Assembly (NCBI GenBank): GCA_001423545.1
Contig: LMOK01000002.1
Coordinates: forward strand, 744,001 to 808,000
DNA from: Orlajensenia sp001423545
GTDB taxonomy: Bacteria; Actinomycetota; Actinomycetes; Actinomycetales; Microbacteriaceae
Direction: 5' to 3'
Length of the DNA: 64,000 nucleotides
Made by a program: the position numbers and the translations under genes. A model generated the notes under the pieces. It made no database searches. It was not told where the DNA came from and saw only the letters and a list, made by a program, of their open reading frames with translations. The stretch's first letter is position 1. Every line of letters starts with the position of its first letter. Positions 25,060 through 33,300 of this stretch are shown one piece after another.

Positions 25060-26183
25060 GCGGCCTCGCGCCGCTCCGCGTCGTGGTCATCGCCCCCCTC
25101 CGGTTCCCCATCCGTCGACCGCATGCCGGTGGCCTCGAGTCGGCCGTGTGGAACGAGGTGGACCAACTGCGGGCCCGTGGCCACGACGTGACTCTCATCG
25201 CTGCCGAGGGATCCGACCGGTTGGGCGAACGAAGCGAGTTCACGATTCCCGCCATGACCTGGCCCGGCGCCGCCAGACCGACGGATGACAGCTATCCGCC
25301 GAGCTACGCAGCGCGCTCCGTCCCGGCTCTCGATCGCGCACTCGACCGGATCGCGGCGACCGCGGGCGACTACGACGTGATCTCGAATCACTGCCTGCAC
25401 GGGCTGCCGCTCGAGAGAGCCGGAGATCTCGGCGTGCCCATGATCTCCACCCTGCACACGCCTGTCGACGACGCCCTGGTGGCATCGCACGCCGCAGCAC
25501 GCGGACGGCGGAGCGAGTTCCTGGCCGTCAGCGAGCACACCCGTCGCCAGTGGGCGGATGCCGGAATCGAGTCGACGGTCCTGGCGAACGCCGTGGACCC
25601 GCTGGCGTGGCCGTTAGGACCCGGGGGTCCGGACCTCGTCTGGTTCGGTCGGATCGTTCCCGAGAAGGCCCCCCATCTCGCCATCGAGGTCGCCGAGCGG
25701 CTCGGCCGGGGTCTGGTCATCGCCGGGCGGATCGGTGACGAGCTCTATGCGGATCGCGCCGTGCTGCCGCACGTCGGCGGTCGCATCAGGTACGTCGGAC
25801 AGCTCGCCCCGGTCGAGCTCGCCCATCTCGTCGGTCGCAGCGCCGCGCTGATCGCGACGCCGGTGTGGGAGGAGCCCTTCGGCCTGGTGGCGCCGGAAGC
25901 GCTGATGACGGGAACGCCCGTCGTCAGCTTCGCGATGGGCGGGGTGTCGGAGATCGCCGCCGGATCCGTCGGGATGGTGACGGCGCCTCCGGGCGACGTG
26001 GCGGCGATGGCGAAGCGTGTGGAGCACATGGTCGTCCGTGCCTCCCGGGAGCCGGGATTCCGTCAGGCCATCCGCAGCAGCGCGGAGGCACGCTTCTCGC
26101 TGCCGGCCCGCATCTCGGCGCTCGAGCGCAGGTTCCGTTCGATGGTCGGCGACAGCGAGAGCGCCTCGGAGCAGGCGGCATGA
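25056..26183 (+). CDS. Family 4 glycosyltransferase
   Basis: A 375-residue retaining GT-B enzyme. It has an N-terminal LRVVVIAPLRFPIRRPHAGGLESAV-type acceptor loop, ISTLHTPVDD, the donor-domain turn LVWFGRIVPEKAPHLAIEV, and the classical E-x7-E nucleotide-sugar motif in WEEPFGLVAPEALMTGTPV. These residues bind the sugar-nucleotide ribose and phosphate. ATGA overlaps on both ends couple it to its neighbours. The donor may be a UDP- or GDP-hexose; it cannot be specified. Confidence 0.92.
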   Translation: MSGLAPLRVVVIAPLRFPIRRPHAGGLESAVWNEVDQLRARGHDVTLIAAEGSDRLGERSEFTIPAMTWPGAARPTDDSYPPSYAARSVPALDRALDRIAATAGDYDVISNHCLHGLPLERAGDLGVPMISTLHTPVDDALVASHAAARGRRSEFLAVSEHTRRQWADAGIESTVLANAVDPLAWPLGPGGPDLVWFGRIVPEKAPHLAIEVAERLGRGLVIAGRIGDELYADRAVLPHVGGRIRYVGQLAPVELAHLVGRSAALIATPVWEEPFGLVAPEALMTGTPVVSFAMGGVSEIAAGSVGMVTAPPGDVAAMAKRVEHMVVRASREPGFRQAIRSSAEARFSLPARISALERRFRSMVGDSESASEQAA

Positions 26184-27202
26184 GCCGCCCGCGAATCGCC
26201 TGGTACGTGCACCATCACGGCCGGGGACATGTCGGGCGCCTCCTGGCGATCGCGCCGCACCTCGGCGCCGACGTGTCGTGCTTCAGCTCGCTGCCGAGGC
26301 CCGACGACCTTCCCGACAACTGCACCTGGACGCAGCTCGAACGGGACGACGGCGTCGAGCCCGAGAGGGCGCTTCCCGGCGGTGACCGCGACCCGACGAG
26401 CCACGGACTCCTCCACTGGGCACCGCTGCTGCACGACGGGCATCGCCGGCGATTGTCGGTCATCGCGGCCGCTCTGGAGCGGCATCCGGTCACCGCCTTC
26501 GTGGTCGACGTGTCGGTGGAGGTCACGGTCTTCGCCCGCCTGCTCGGTATCCCGCCCGTGCTCATCACCCAGCCGGGGCGACGCGACGATGCCGCCCATC
26601 AGCTCGCCTTCGGACTGGCGACGAAGATCATCGCCCCGTGGCCCGAGGAACTCCTGCGGCCCGATCACCTGTCCGCGTTCCCTCATGTCGTCTACGTGGG
26701 CGGCATCAGTCGGCACGAGGGGCGCGTTCCTGACCCCGTCGAGCGCTCCGGCGTCCTGGTCCTCGGGGGTGCGGGCGGATCGAGCGTGACCGCGTCGTCC
26801 GTCGCGTCGGCTGCGGCAGCGACATCCGAGCACCGCTGGTCGGCCCTCGGGATGTCGGGGAGTCGTGACTGGGTCGCCGATCCGTGGCCCGACATGGCTG
26901 CGGCCGACGTCGTCATCACCTGGGCCGGCCAGAACTCCATCGCCGACCTCGCCGTCGTCGGCGCCCGCGCTGTGGTGATTCCCCAGCCGCGACCGTTCGC
27001 GGAGCAGGCTGACACGGCGGATGCCGTCAGGAGGGCCGGGCTCGCGATCGTGCACCCCGAGTGGCCGGAAGCCGCCGAGTGGGGGCGCATCCTCGACGAG
27101 GCTCGCGCGTTGGAACCCGACTGGGCGCGCTGGCGCACGCGGGGCGCCGCCGAGCGCGCGGCGAGCGAGATCGCAGCCGTGGCGGGCGGAGACGTGACGT
27201 GA
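26180..27202 (+). CDS. MurG/GT28-like glycosyltransferase
   Basis: A 340-residue GT-B protein whose N-terminus IAWYVHHHGRGHVGRLLAIA matches the Gly-His-Gly acceptor loop of the GT28/UDP-glycosyltransferase group. The C-terminal half contains VLVLGGAGGSS, DPWPDMAAADVVITWAGQNSIADL and VVIPQPRPFAEQADTA, equivalent to the donor-binding region in MurG. It overlaps both neighbours. A soluble or peripheral enzyme adding a sugar to a lipid-linked or protein acceptor is most likely. Confidence 0.87.
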   Translation: MSRPRIAWYVHHHGRGHVGRLLAIAPHLGADVSCFSSLPRPDDLPDNCTWTQLERDDGVEPERALPGGDRDPTSHGLLHWAPLLHDGHRRRLSVIAAALERHPVTAFVVDVSVEVTVFARLLGIPPVLITQPGRRDDAAHQLAFGLATKIIAPWPEELLRPDHLSAFPHVVYVGGISRHEGRVPDPVERSGVLVLGGAGGSSVTASSVASAAAATSEHRWSALGMSGSRDWVADPWPDMAAADVVITWAGQNSIADLAVVGARAVVIPQPRPFAEQADTADAVRRAGLAIVHPEWPEAAEWGRILDEARALEPDWARWRTRGAAERAASEIAAVAGGDVT

Positions 27203-27996
27203 TCGGCGTCGTGACCCTGTGCTCGGCCGAGCGGGTGGGCCACGTACGCGCGCAACTCGCCGCGCTCGGCCGCGAGCCCGATCTCGGCACCACCGTCGTC
27301 TGGGTCGGAGCTGACAGGCCTCCCTCGCTCGATGCCGATGTCGTGCTGCACCTGCCCCCGACGCCGCTCGGGCTCCGCCTGGCCGCTGCACGCAATGCCG
27401 GAGCGGATGCCGCTGTCGCTGCGGGAGTGGACCTCCTGATCTTCCTCGACGCCGACTGCGTCCCCGGGCCCGAGCTCGTGGCCCGCTACCGCGACGCCGC
27501 GCGGCGGCATCCGGAGGCCGTGCTGTGCGGCCCCGTGACGTACCTGCCTCCGGGAGTCGACGTGTCGCGACCGGAGACCCTCGTGGAGGCGACCGACCCG
27601 CATGCCGCCCGGCCCTCGCCCGCCGCCGGCTCCATCGAGCTCGCCACCGTCGAGCAATATCCGCTGTTCTGGTCGTTGTCGTTCGCGATGACGGCGGCGC
27701 TCTGGGCGACGTCACCCCGCTTCGACGAACGATTCGAGGGCTACGGGGGCGAGGACACGGACTTCGCCTTCGGGTTGCGCGACGCCGGGAATCCCCTGGC
27801 GTGGGTGGGCGGCGCGCACGCCTATCACCAGCATCACCCGACGAGCTCCCCGCCCTGGCAGCACGTGGACGACATCCTGCGCAACGGCCGCCTGTTCGCC
27901 GACAAGTGGGGGGACTGGCCGATGACGGGATGGCTGGCCGACTTCGAATCTGCGGGGGTCGTGCGCCGGCGCGGCTCCGACTGGGTCAGGGCCTGA
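27199..27996 (+). CDS. Family 2/27-type glycosyltransferase
   Basis: A 265-residue GT-A enzyme. The N-terminal part has LGLRLAAARNAGADAAVAAG and the DxD motif FLDADCVPGPELV; the C-terminal part has the galactosyltransferase-type acceptor motif EGYGGEDTDFAFGLRDAG followed by AYHQHHPTSSPP. GTG 27199 overlaps the preceding stop (GTGA). It ends the plus-strand operon and its last 11 bases overlap the convergent GT4 gene. Related in design to the enzyme at 21475. Confidence 0.9.
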   Translation: MIGVVTLCSAERVGHVRAQLAALGREPDLGTTVVWVGADRPPSLDADVVLHLPPTPLGLRLAAARNAGADAAVAAGVDLLIFLDADCVPGPELVARYRDAARRHPEAVLCGPVTYLPPGVDVSRPETLVEATDPHAARPSPAAGSIELATVEQYPLFWSLSFAMTAALWATSPRFDERFEGYGGEDTDFAFGLRDAGNPLAWVGGAHAYHQHHPTSSPPWQHVDDILRNGRLFADKWGDWPMTGWLADFESAGVVRRRGSDWVRA

Positions 27997-29188
27997 CAGT
28001 CCCGAGAAGCTCGTCGGCAGCGTGCGTGAGGTCGGCTGCGATCCGATCGGGGGCGAATCTGCCCACGTCGGCCTGACCCGCCAGCCCCAGCGCGGCGCCG
28101 AGCGCCGGGTCGGCGATGATCCGACTGATGGCGCTCGCCAACGCGGCAGGGTCGGCCGGAGGAACCATCAGACAGTCGACGCCGCTGGTGCAGAAGTCGT
28201 CGAAGCCGCTGCCCGTCGTGCAGACCAGGGGCGCTCCGACCGACTTCACCTCGAGGGCGACGTTTCCGAATCCCTCCCAGAGCGACGGGCAGATCGTCAC
28301 TGTGGACTCTCTGATCCCCCGGAAGAGTTCGTCGCCGCCGACGTGCCCGAGCCAGGCAACCTGGCCGCGCGAAGCTGCGGGAAGATGGCCGAGCAGTTCC
28401 TCGCGATCCGGTTCGAAGCGACTGTCGCCGCTCGACCCCGCCAGCACGAGACGGGCCGACGGCACCTGCGCCGAGACGATGGCGAAGGCCTTCAGGGCAT
28501 CGACGATGCCCTTCCGTCGTTCGAGGCGACCGAGGAAGAGCACGATCGGGCCGTCGGATGGCGGCCATCGGTCGGGAAGGTCGGCCGAGCGGGATGCGCT
28601 CTCGACGTGGCCGACCTCGATGCAGTTCCACACGACGCGCACCGGAGGCAGCGTCGCGAACGAGCCCGACGTCCACCTCGCCATGGCCTGCGAGATCGCG
28701 ATGAGCCCTGTGGACCGGCGGATCTGCCGGTCCTCCAGACCGTTCTGCACTGCGACCGCCAGGCGCGTCGATGGCGGAAGGTCGCGGGGTCCGAGGTGGG
28801 CGACCTCGTTCGAGAGCCGCATGCTCGTGGCCAGGTTCGTCAACAGCGGGGCTCGGGAGGGGAGCGCAGCACCGAGGCCGCTCCACTCCGGCGCGAACAC
28901 CCTGTCGTAGGTCCTGGCTGCGAAGGCCCGACGCACGCGGAGGGCCATCAGGGGCAGCGCGATGATGCGGGGCACCCGCCGACCGATGCGCACGCCCCGG
29001 AGCGTCACGCCGGGGTCATCCGTCTCCCGAATGAGGGCACTGTCGGAGAAGACCAGGAGATCCACGTCGATGCCGCGGCGCGCGAGTGCCGGCACGAGGG
29101 CGGCGTAGTGGCGGCCGATACCGCCCGTGTAGGCCGTGACTCCCGCATACTCGGTCACCGGGACCAACCATCGCTCTCGCCCGGGCAT
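27986..29188 (-). CDS. Family 4 glycosyltransferase
   Basis: A 400-residue GT-B enzyme. The acceptor loop is YTGGIGRHYAALVPALARRG; the donor domain begins IVLFLGRLERRKGIVDALKAF; and the E-x7-E motif is in LWEGFGNVALEVKSVGAPLV. The hinge region LIAISQAMARW is typical of the family. Its start overlaps the last base of the TupA-like gene upstream, so both belong to one minus-strand unit that converges on the plus-strand glycosyltransferase operon. Confidence 0.92.
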   Translation of the reverse strand: MPGRERWLVPVTEYAGVTAYTGGIGRHYAALVPALARRGIDVDLLVFSDSALIRETDDPGVTLRGVRIGRRVPRIIALPLMALRVRRAFAARTYDRVFAPEWSGLGAALPSRAPLLTNLATSMRLSNEVAHLGPRDLPPSTRLAVAVQNGLEDRQIRRSTGLIAISQAMARWTSGSFATLPPVRVVWNCIEVGHVESASRSADLPDRWPPSDGPIVLFLGRLERRKGIVDALKAFAIVSAQVPSARLVLAGSSGDSRFEPDREELLGHLPAASRGQVAWLGHVGGDELFRGIRESTVTICPSLWEGFGNVALEVKSVGAPLVCTTGSGFDDFCTSGVDCLMVPPADPAALASAISRIIADPALGAALGLAGQADVGRFAPDRIAADLTHAADELLGTVRP

Positions 29189-30084
29189 CAGCGGTATCGC
29201 CTCGGAACGCTCCAGTGCTCGCCGAAGCTCGCATTGAAGCTCTCCGGCTCGAATGGGCTGTTACCGCCGGCGGGATAGCTGGTGAGTTCCCCGAACACGA
29301 TCCTGTCGCCCAGGTCGTACAGGTCGACCCTCACGAAGTCGGTGCCCGACCCGAGGCGCTCGGCCAGAGCGATCATCTCCTCGAGCTTCGCCGGACGGGG
29401 CGGCGGGGGCACCGCCCAGGCGGGGCCGCCGCTCATCGGCAGGTGGCGCCACGAGCGGTCGTGGAAGTCCTGGGTCCTGTCTCCGAATCGACCGGCGTCG
29501 ACCTGCACGTACTTGCATCGGCCGTGGAAGACGAAGAACTTGTAGTCATCCGGGATGCCGCCGGTCCTTGCGGTCAGGAACTCCTCGACGATGATCCTCG
29601 GCGGAACGCGTCCGTAGGCCCACTCCCGGTTGGGTCCCTGGCCGTAGACCTGACCGAGCCAGTGGTGACCGATGGCGACCAGCTGCTCCCGTGTTGCGGC
29701 GGCAGGCCGCACGTGGCGGTAGACCCAGCTCTCCGACGGTTCCGGGAGCCGCACGTCGGGCGCCGCATCGGGGGAGATCACGATGGCGGCGCCGCTGCCG
29801 TGAGTCGGCTTGAGGACGACGGCGTCGGGCAGCGCAAGGTCTCTGAGCCGCTCAGGGTCATCGAGGATCGCATACGCCCGGGGGAGGACCTGCTCTCCGA
29901 CCAGTGCGGCGACGTGAGCGCGCACCGCCGCCTTGTCGGCGAAGGTCACGATGAGCCGGCGGTGATCGCGGAGCATCTTGTAGCGCACCTTCTCCGTGAA
30001 CGTACGAGGGTTCCTGGTCGCCCACAGACGGCGCATCCGCGCGATGCGACTGCGCTCAGCCCAAGGGACCTCATCCCATCTCAT
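29188..30084 (-). CDS. TupA-like ATP-grasp protein
   Basis: A 298-residue protein matching the TupA-like ATP-grasp family, named for TupA of teichuronopeptide synthesis. It begins PWAERSRIARMRRLWATRNPRTFTEKVRYKM, has ADKAAVRAHVAALVGEQVLP, the ATP-binding VVLKPTHGSGAAIVI, PRIIVEEFLTA and the metal-binding VRVDLYDLGDRIVFGELTSYPAGG. Such enzymes are thought to ligate amino acids or similar carboxylates to cell-surface polymers. Its place at the head of a glycosyltransferase operon suggests that the glycan carries an amino-acid or peptide decoration. Confidence 0.88.
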   Translation of the reverse strand: MRWDEVPWAERSRIARMRRLWATRNPRTFTEKVRYKMLRDHRRLIVTFADKAAVRAHVAALVGEQVLPRAYAILDDPERLRDLALPDAVVLKPTHGSGAAIVISPDAAPDVRLPEPSESWVYRHVRPAAATREQLVAIGHHWLGQVYGQGPNREWAYGRVPPRIIVEEFLTARTGGIPDDYKFFVFHGRCKYVQVDAGRFGDRTQDFHDRSWRHLPMSGGPAWAVPPPPRPAKLEEMIALAERLGSGTDFVRVDLYDLGDRIVFGELTSYPAGGNSPFEPESFNASFGEHWSVPRRYR

Positions 30085-30124
30085 AGGAATCCTCTCTCGT
30101 CCGTGTCGCTCAGCGGCGGGTGGT

Positions 30125-30163
30125 TGTCAAGCCTCAGCATCGACTCGTCGAGGCACGTAGCCT
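30125..30163 (+). promoter_or_regulatory. TGTCAA-N27-TAGCCT promoter element
   Basis: TGTCAA (30125-30130) with TT-free G before it and GCC after it is followed after 27 bases by TAGCCT (30158-30163), upstream of the DUF7882-like gene whose ATG is at 30189 behind GGGGAG. No -35 box lies at the usual distance. Confidence 0.55.
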
Positions 30164-30188
30164 CAGAGTCGACAGATGGGGAGCTCAG

Positions 30189-30500
30189 ATGAGTTCGATG
30201 TACTACGGCGAGGCAGGCACCGAGATCGTCGTCGCGGACGAGCTCGTGGTGAACCTGCGGGCGACCATCACCGAGAAGATGCGACGCGGCGAACGCTTCC
30301 TGTTGTCGTGGCACGAGCCGGAGGTCGTGGGGGACGGCACGAGTTCCGTGTGGCTGCACCCGTCGATTCCGGTCCGGTACCACGTGGACAGCGGGGTGGA
30401 CGACTCGATCGATCGCGGCTGGGTCGAGGCGATGATCGTCGCCGCCTCCTCAGACGATGGGCTCGTGATCGGCTCAGTCCCGAGGCCCGCCCGGGACTGA
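30189..30500 (+). CDS. DUF7882-like small protein (paralogue B)
   Basis: A 103-residue soluble protein homologous to the product of 16461-16781: MSSMYYGEAGTEIVVADELV, then a helix with ITEKMRRGERFLLSWHEPEV, SVWLHPSIPVRYHV strands and IDRGWVEAMIVAASSDDGLVIG. ATG 30189 has GGGGAG five bases upstream; ATG 30198 is an alternative. It is driven by the shared TGTCAA-type promoter, unlike its paralogue. Function unknown; no active-site residues are conspicuous. Confidence 0.78.
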   Translation: MSSMYYGEAGTEIVVADELVVNLRATITEKMRRGERFLLSWHEPEVVGDGTSSVWLHPSIPVRYHVDSGVDDSIDRGWVEAMIVAASSDDGLVIGSVPRPARD

Positions 30501-30510
30501 GCGCCATCGA

Positions 30511-31686
30511 TCAAGGCTGGAGGACGACCTTGATGCATCCGTCTTCCTTCTTGTTGAAGGTGTCGTACATGGCGGGCGCTTCGTCGAGACGAACGCGATG
30601 CGTGACGAGGTCCTCCACCCCGAGCGGATCGCTCGGGTCTTCGACGAGCGGAAGGAGTTCGTCGCGCCAGGAGTGCACGTTGCACTGGCCCATGCGCAGG
30701 GCGATCTGCTTGTCGAACATCGTCACCAGCGGCATGGGGTCGGCAGCGCCGGCGTAGACGCCGCTGAGCGACACGGTTCCGCCGCGCTGCACGGCGTCGA
30801 TGGCGAGATGGAGTGCGGCCAGACGGTCGACGCCCGCCTTCTTCAGCAGTGGCTTGGCGATGGCGTCGGGCAGGGCGCCGACGGCGGACTGGACGAACGA
30901 CGTTCCGGGATTTCCGTGCGCCTCCATGCCGACGGCGTCGACGACCGAGTGCGGTCCGCGACCGTCGGTGGCGTCACGGAGTTCAGCGAGGATGTCGTCG
31001 GTGAGGTCGAAGGTCTCGATTCCGTGCCGCTCGGCCATGGCCCGTCGCTCGGCGACGGGGTCGATGGCGATCACCCGGTGGCCCAGGTGGCGCCCGATGC
31101 GGGCGGCGAACTGACCGACGGGTCCGAGCCCGAGCACGGCCAGGGTTCCGCCCTCGGGAACCTGGGCGTACTGCACGCCCTGCCAGGCCGTTGGAAGGAT
31201 GTCGCTCAGGAAGAGGTAACGCTCGTCGGCCAGCTCCTGCCCGACCTTGTAGGCGTTGAAGTCGGCGCGGCGCACGCGCAGGAACTCGGCCTGTCCGCCG
31301 GGAACCGAACCGTAGAGCTCCGAGAACCCGTACAGGTCGGCTCCGCTGCCGCTCTGGTGGTTCTGGGTGGTCTCGCACTGGCTGGTCAGGCCCTTCCGGC
31401 ACATGTAGCACTCGCCGCAGGCGATCACGAAGGGGATGACCACCCTGTCGCCGACGGCGAGGGTCGAGACGGCGGAGCCGACCTCGACGACGATGCCCAT
31501 CGGCTCGTGGCCGAGCACGTCGCCCTTGTCGAGGAACGCGCCGAGCACGTTGTACAGGTGCAGGTCCGAGCCGCAGATGGCCGACGACGTGATGCGGATG
31601 ATCGCATCCGTCGGCTCCTCGATCCGAGGGTCGGGGACTTCCTCAACGCTTACCTTGCCGGTCGACTGCCATGTCAGAGCTCTCAT
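30511..31686 (-). CDS. Zinc-dependent alcohol dehydrogenase, formaldehyde-dehydrogenase-like
   Basis: A 391-residue medium-chain dehydrogenase. The catalytic zinc ligands are Cys38 (SSAICGSD), His60-Glu61 (GHEPMG), and the structural zinc lobe has Cys90, Cys93, Cys96 and Cys104. The Rossmann motif is LAVLGLGPVGQFAARIG. Length and the long loop VDAVGMEAHGNPG place it with the glutathione-independent formaldehyde dehydrogenase-like group. It probably detoxifies an aldehyde or oxidises an alcohol with NAD(P). Its start codon is six bases behind a degenerate -10 (TCTACT) within the shared TGTCAA promoter. Confidence 0.92.
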   Translation of the reverse strand: MRALTWQSTGKVSVEEVPDPRIEEPTDAIIRITSSAICGSDLHLYNVLGAFLDKGDVLGHEPMGIVVEVGSAVSTLAVGDRVVIPFVIACGECYMCRKGLTSQCETTQNHQSGSGADLYGFSELYGSVPGGQAEFLRVRRADFNAYKVGQELADERYLFLSDILPTAWQGVQYAQVPEGGTLAVLGLGPVGQFAARIGRHLGHRVIAIDPVAERRAMAERHGIETFDLTDDILAELRDATDGRGPHSVVDAVGMEAHGNPGTSFVQSAVGALPDAIAKPLLKKAGVDRLAALHLAIDAVQRGGTVSLSGVYAGAADPMPLVTMFDKQIALRMGQCNVHSWRDELLPLVEDPSDPLGVEDLVTHRVRLDEAPAMYDTFNKKEDGCIKVVLQP

Positions 31687-31692
31687 CCTCCG

Positions 31693-31732
31693 AGTAGACG
31701 CCCTTTCACGGATGAGTGCGCAGGGGTTGACA
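31693..31732 (-). promoter_or_regulatory. TGTCAA-N28-TCTACT promoter element
   Basis: Minus-strand TGTCAA (31732-31727), continuing CCCCTGC, is followed after 28 bases by TCTACT (31698-31693), six bases before the alcohol dehydrogenase ATG. The 14-base core CTGTCAACCCCTGC is identical to that at 35300 region. The rest of the 286-base intergenic stretch to 31972 holds no gene that I can support. Confidence 0.5.
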
Positions 31733-31972
31733 GATGCTCGGTCACGTCTCCGGCTGGTCGCGCGGAATCAGGGAAACACGGTTCGCGGAGAGGCGGCCGC
31801 CGCGCAGTTCTGGAAACGCTTCCATCGGCGCGTGCGCGATACATCGCGTTCACCGATTCCGCAATCCCTATTCGGGGGCGGCCACTGCCCCGCAATCTTG
31901 CTCCACCCCTGACGCCACGCGGTCGACCATCGATCATCGGCGTCGAAAGAACCATCCCCAAGGAGTACAACC

Positions 31973-32884
31973 ATGACAGATGCATATCGGACGGACACAC
32001 CGTCTTCCGGAGCCACACCGACAGGAACTGCCGACGCCGTGAAGGGCGAGGCCGTGAACGTCAAGGATCAGGTCGTCGACTCCGGCAAGAACGTCGCTGC
32101 GACCGCCAAGGACGAGGCCGCGGGAGTTCTCCAGGAGGCGAGGTCGCAGGCCTCGGACCTGTTCGGACAGGTCACGAGCGAACTGCGCGAGCAGGCCGCG
32201 ACGCAGCAGACGCGGGCCGCCGCCGGACTCAAGACCCTCGGAGACGACCTCCACCAGATGTCGCAGGCATCGTCCGGTGGACTCGCGGCCGAACTCGTCT
32301 CGCAGGCATCCAGCCGAGCCGGCTCCGTCTCCACGTGGCTCGACGGCCACGACCCCGAGTCGCTTCTCCACGAGGTGAAGAACTTCGCGCGACGTCGCCC
32401 CGGAACCTTCATCGCCGTCGCCGCGGTCGTCGGCCTCCTGGCCGGTCGGATCACGCGCTCCGCCGTGGGCAATGCCGCCGACGCCAAGGATGCCGCAGGC
32501 CGGGCGCCCGCCTACAAGCCGGCGACCGCACCGAGCGTGCACGCGGAGACCTACAGCGAGCCCTTCGCCGTAGGCACGGCCGGCGCCGTGGGCGCCCCTG
32601 GCACCACGAGCGCCAGTGGTTCCGTCGGGACCACGGGATCCGTCGGCGTCACCGGCTCGGGGACCGACCTCGACGCCGACGTGCACGCGACCCCGGGCGG
32701 GCCGGCTGCCGGCGCGCCGACGACCACACCGGTCTACTCCGCCCTCACGGGCGATGGAACCCGCACGGGTCCCGACGACGACAGCATGCGGGCATTCGGT
32801 GACGATGCCACCGCTGAGCGTGACGAGACATCGAACGAGTTCGGTGCCGGCAACGCCCAGCGCTCGTGGGGAGACGGTAACTGA
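31973..32884 (+). CDS. Membrane-anchored helical stress-type protein
   Basis: A 303-residue protein. Residues about 20-125 form a long amphipathic coiled region rich in Ala, Gln, Glu and Lys (apolipoprotein/LEA-like), followed by one transmembrane segment with RRRPGTFIAVAAVVGLLAGRI, and a disordered Gly/Ser/Thr/Asp tail. AAGGAG precedes ATG 31973. It overlaps by one base the holin-like DUF1469 gene, which in turn overlaps a DUF3618 gene; this trio is a common actinobacterial arrangement thought to protect the envelope under stress, though no activity is known. Confidence 0.8.
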   Translation: MTDAYRTDTPSSGATPTGTADAVKGEAVNVKDQVVDSGKNVAATAKDEAAGVLQEARSQASDLFGQVTSELREQAATQQTRAAAGLKTLGDDLHQMSQASSGGLAAELVSQASSRAGSVSTWLDGHDPESLLHEVKNFARRRPGTFIAVAAVVGLLAGRITRSAVGNAADAKDAAGRAPAYKPATAPSVHAETYSEPFAVGTAGAVGAPGTTSASGSVGTTGSVGVTGSGTDLDADVHATPGGPAAGAPTTTPVYSALTGDGTRTGPDDDSMRAFGDDATAERDETSNEFGAGNAQRSWGDGN

Positions 32885-33300
32885 TGACCGATCTACCGAC
32901 ACCCTCCGAGGAGAAGGCCGCGACCACATCGCTCGGTGACCTCCTGGGCGAGGTGACCCGTGACGTGTCCACGCTGATGCGGCAGGAGATCGCCCTCGCC
33001 AAGGCCGAGCTCTCGCAGTCGGCCAAGCGTGCGGGCAAGGGAGCCGGACTGCTGGGCGGGGCTGGCGTAGCCGGCCACCTCACGCTGGTGTTCCTCTCCG
33101 TGGCCGCCTGGTGGGGCCTCGGCTACCTGATCGGCAACGCCTGGTCGGGCCTCGTCGTGGCGGTGATCTGGGGAATCGTCGCGGCGATCCTCTTCGTCAC
33201 GGGCCGCAAGGCGATCGCATCCGTCGAGGGTGCGCCCCAGACCGTCGAGACGGTCAAAGAGATTCCAGAGACATTGAAGCGAAACGAGGAGAACCGATGA
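32884..33300 (+). CDS. Phage holin family / DUF1469 membrane protein
   Basis: A 138-residue protein of the holin-like superfamily III (DUF1469). It begins with an amphipathic helix TSLGDLLGEVTRDVSTLMRQEIALAKAEL-like stretch, then two transmembrane helices (about 55-78 and 82-105) and a charged tail. Despite the name, chromosomal members are not known lysis proteins. Overlaps with the genes on either side (TGATG and ATGA) make it the middle gene of a three-gene operon with a coiled membrane protein and a DUF3618 protein. Confidence 0.85.
   Translation: MTDLPTPSEEKAATTSLGDLLGEVTRDVSTLMRQEIALAKAELSQSAKRAGKGAGLLGGAGVAGHLTLVFLSVAAWWGLGYLIGNAWSGLVVAVIWGIVAAILFVTGRKAIASVEGAPQTVETVKEIPETLKRNEENR

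Noticed and set aside
31727..31732. Plus-strand TTGACA read as a -35 box (likewise at 11272, 35295, 38144 and 48101)
   Set aside because: No -10 box follows on the plus strand at 16-18 bases in these places, whereas the minus-strand reading gives a constant 27-28 base distance to a -10-like hexamer before a gene.
30598..32802. A 734-codon open frame on the plus strand
   Set aside because: It is antisense to the alcohol dehydrogenase and out of frame with the coiled membrane protein; composition is that of a shadow frame.
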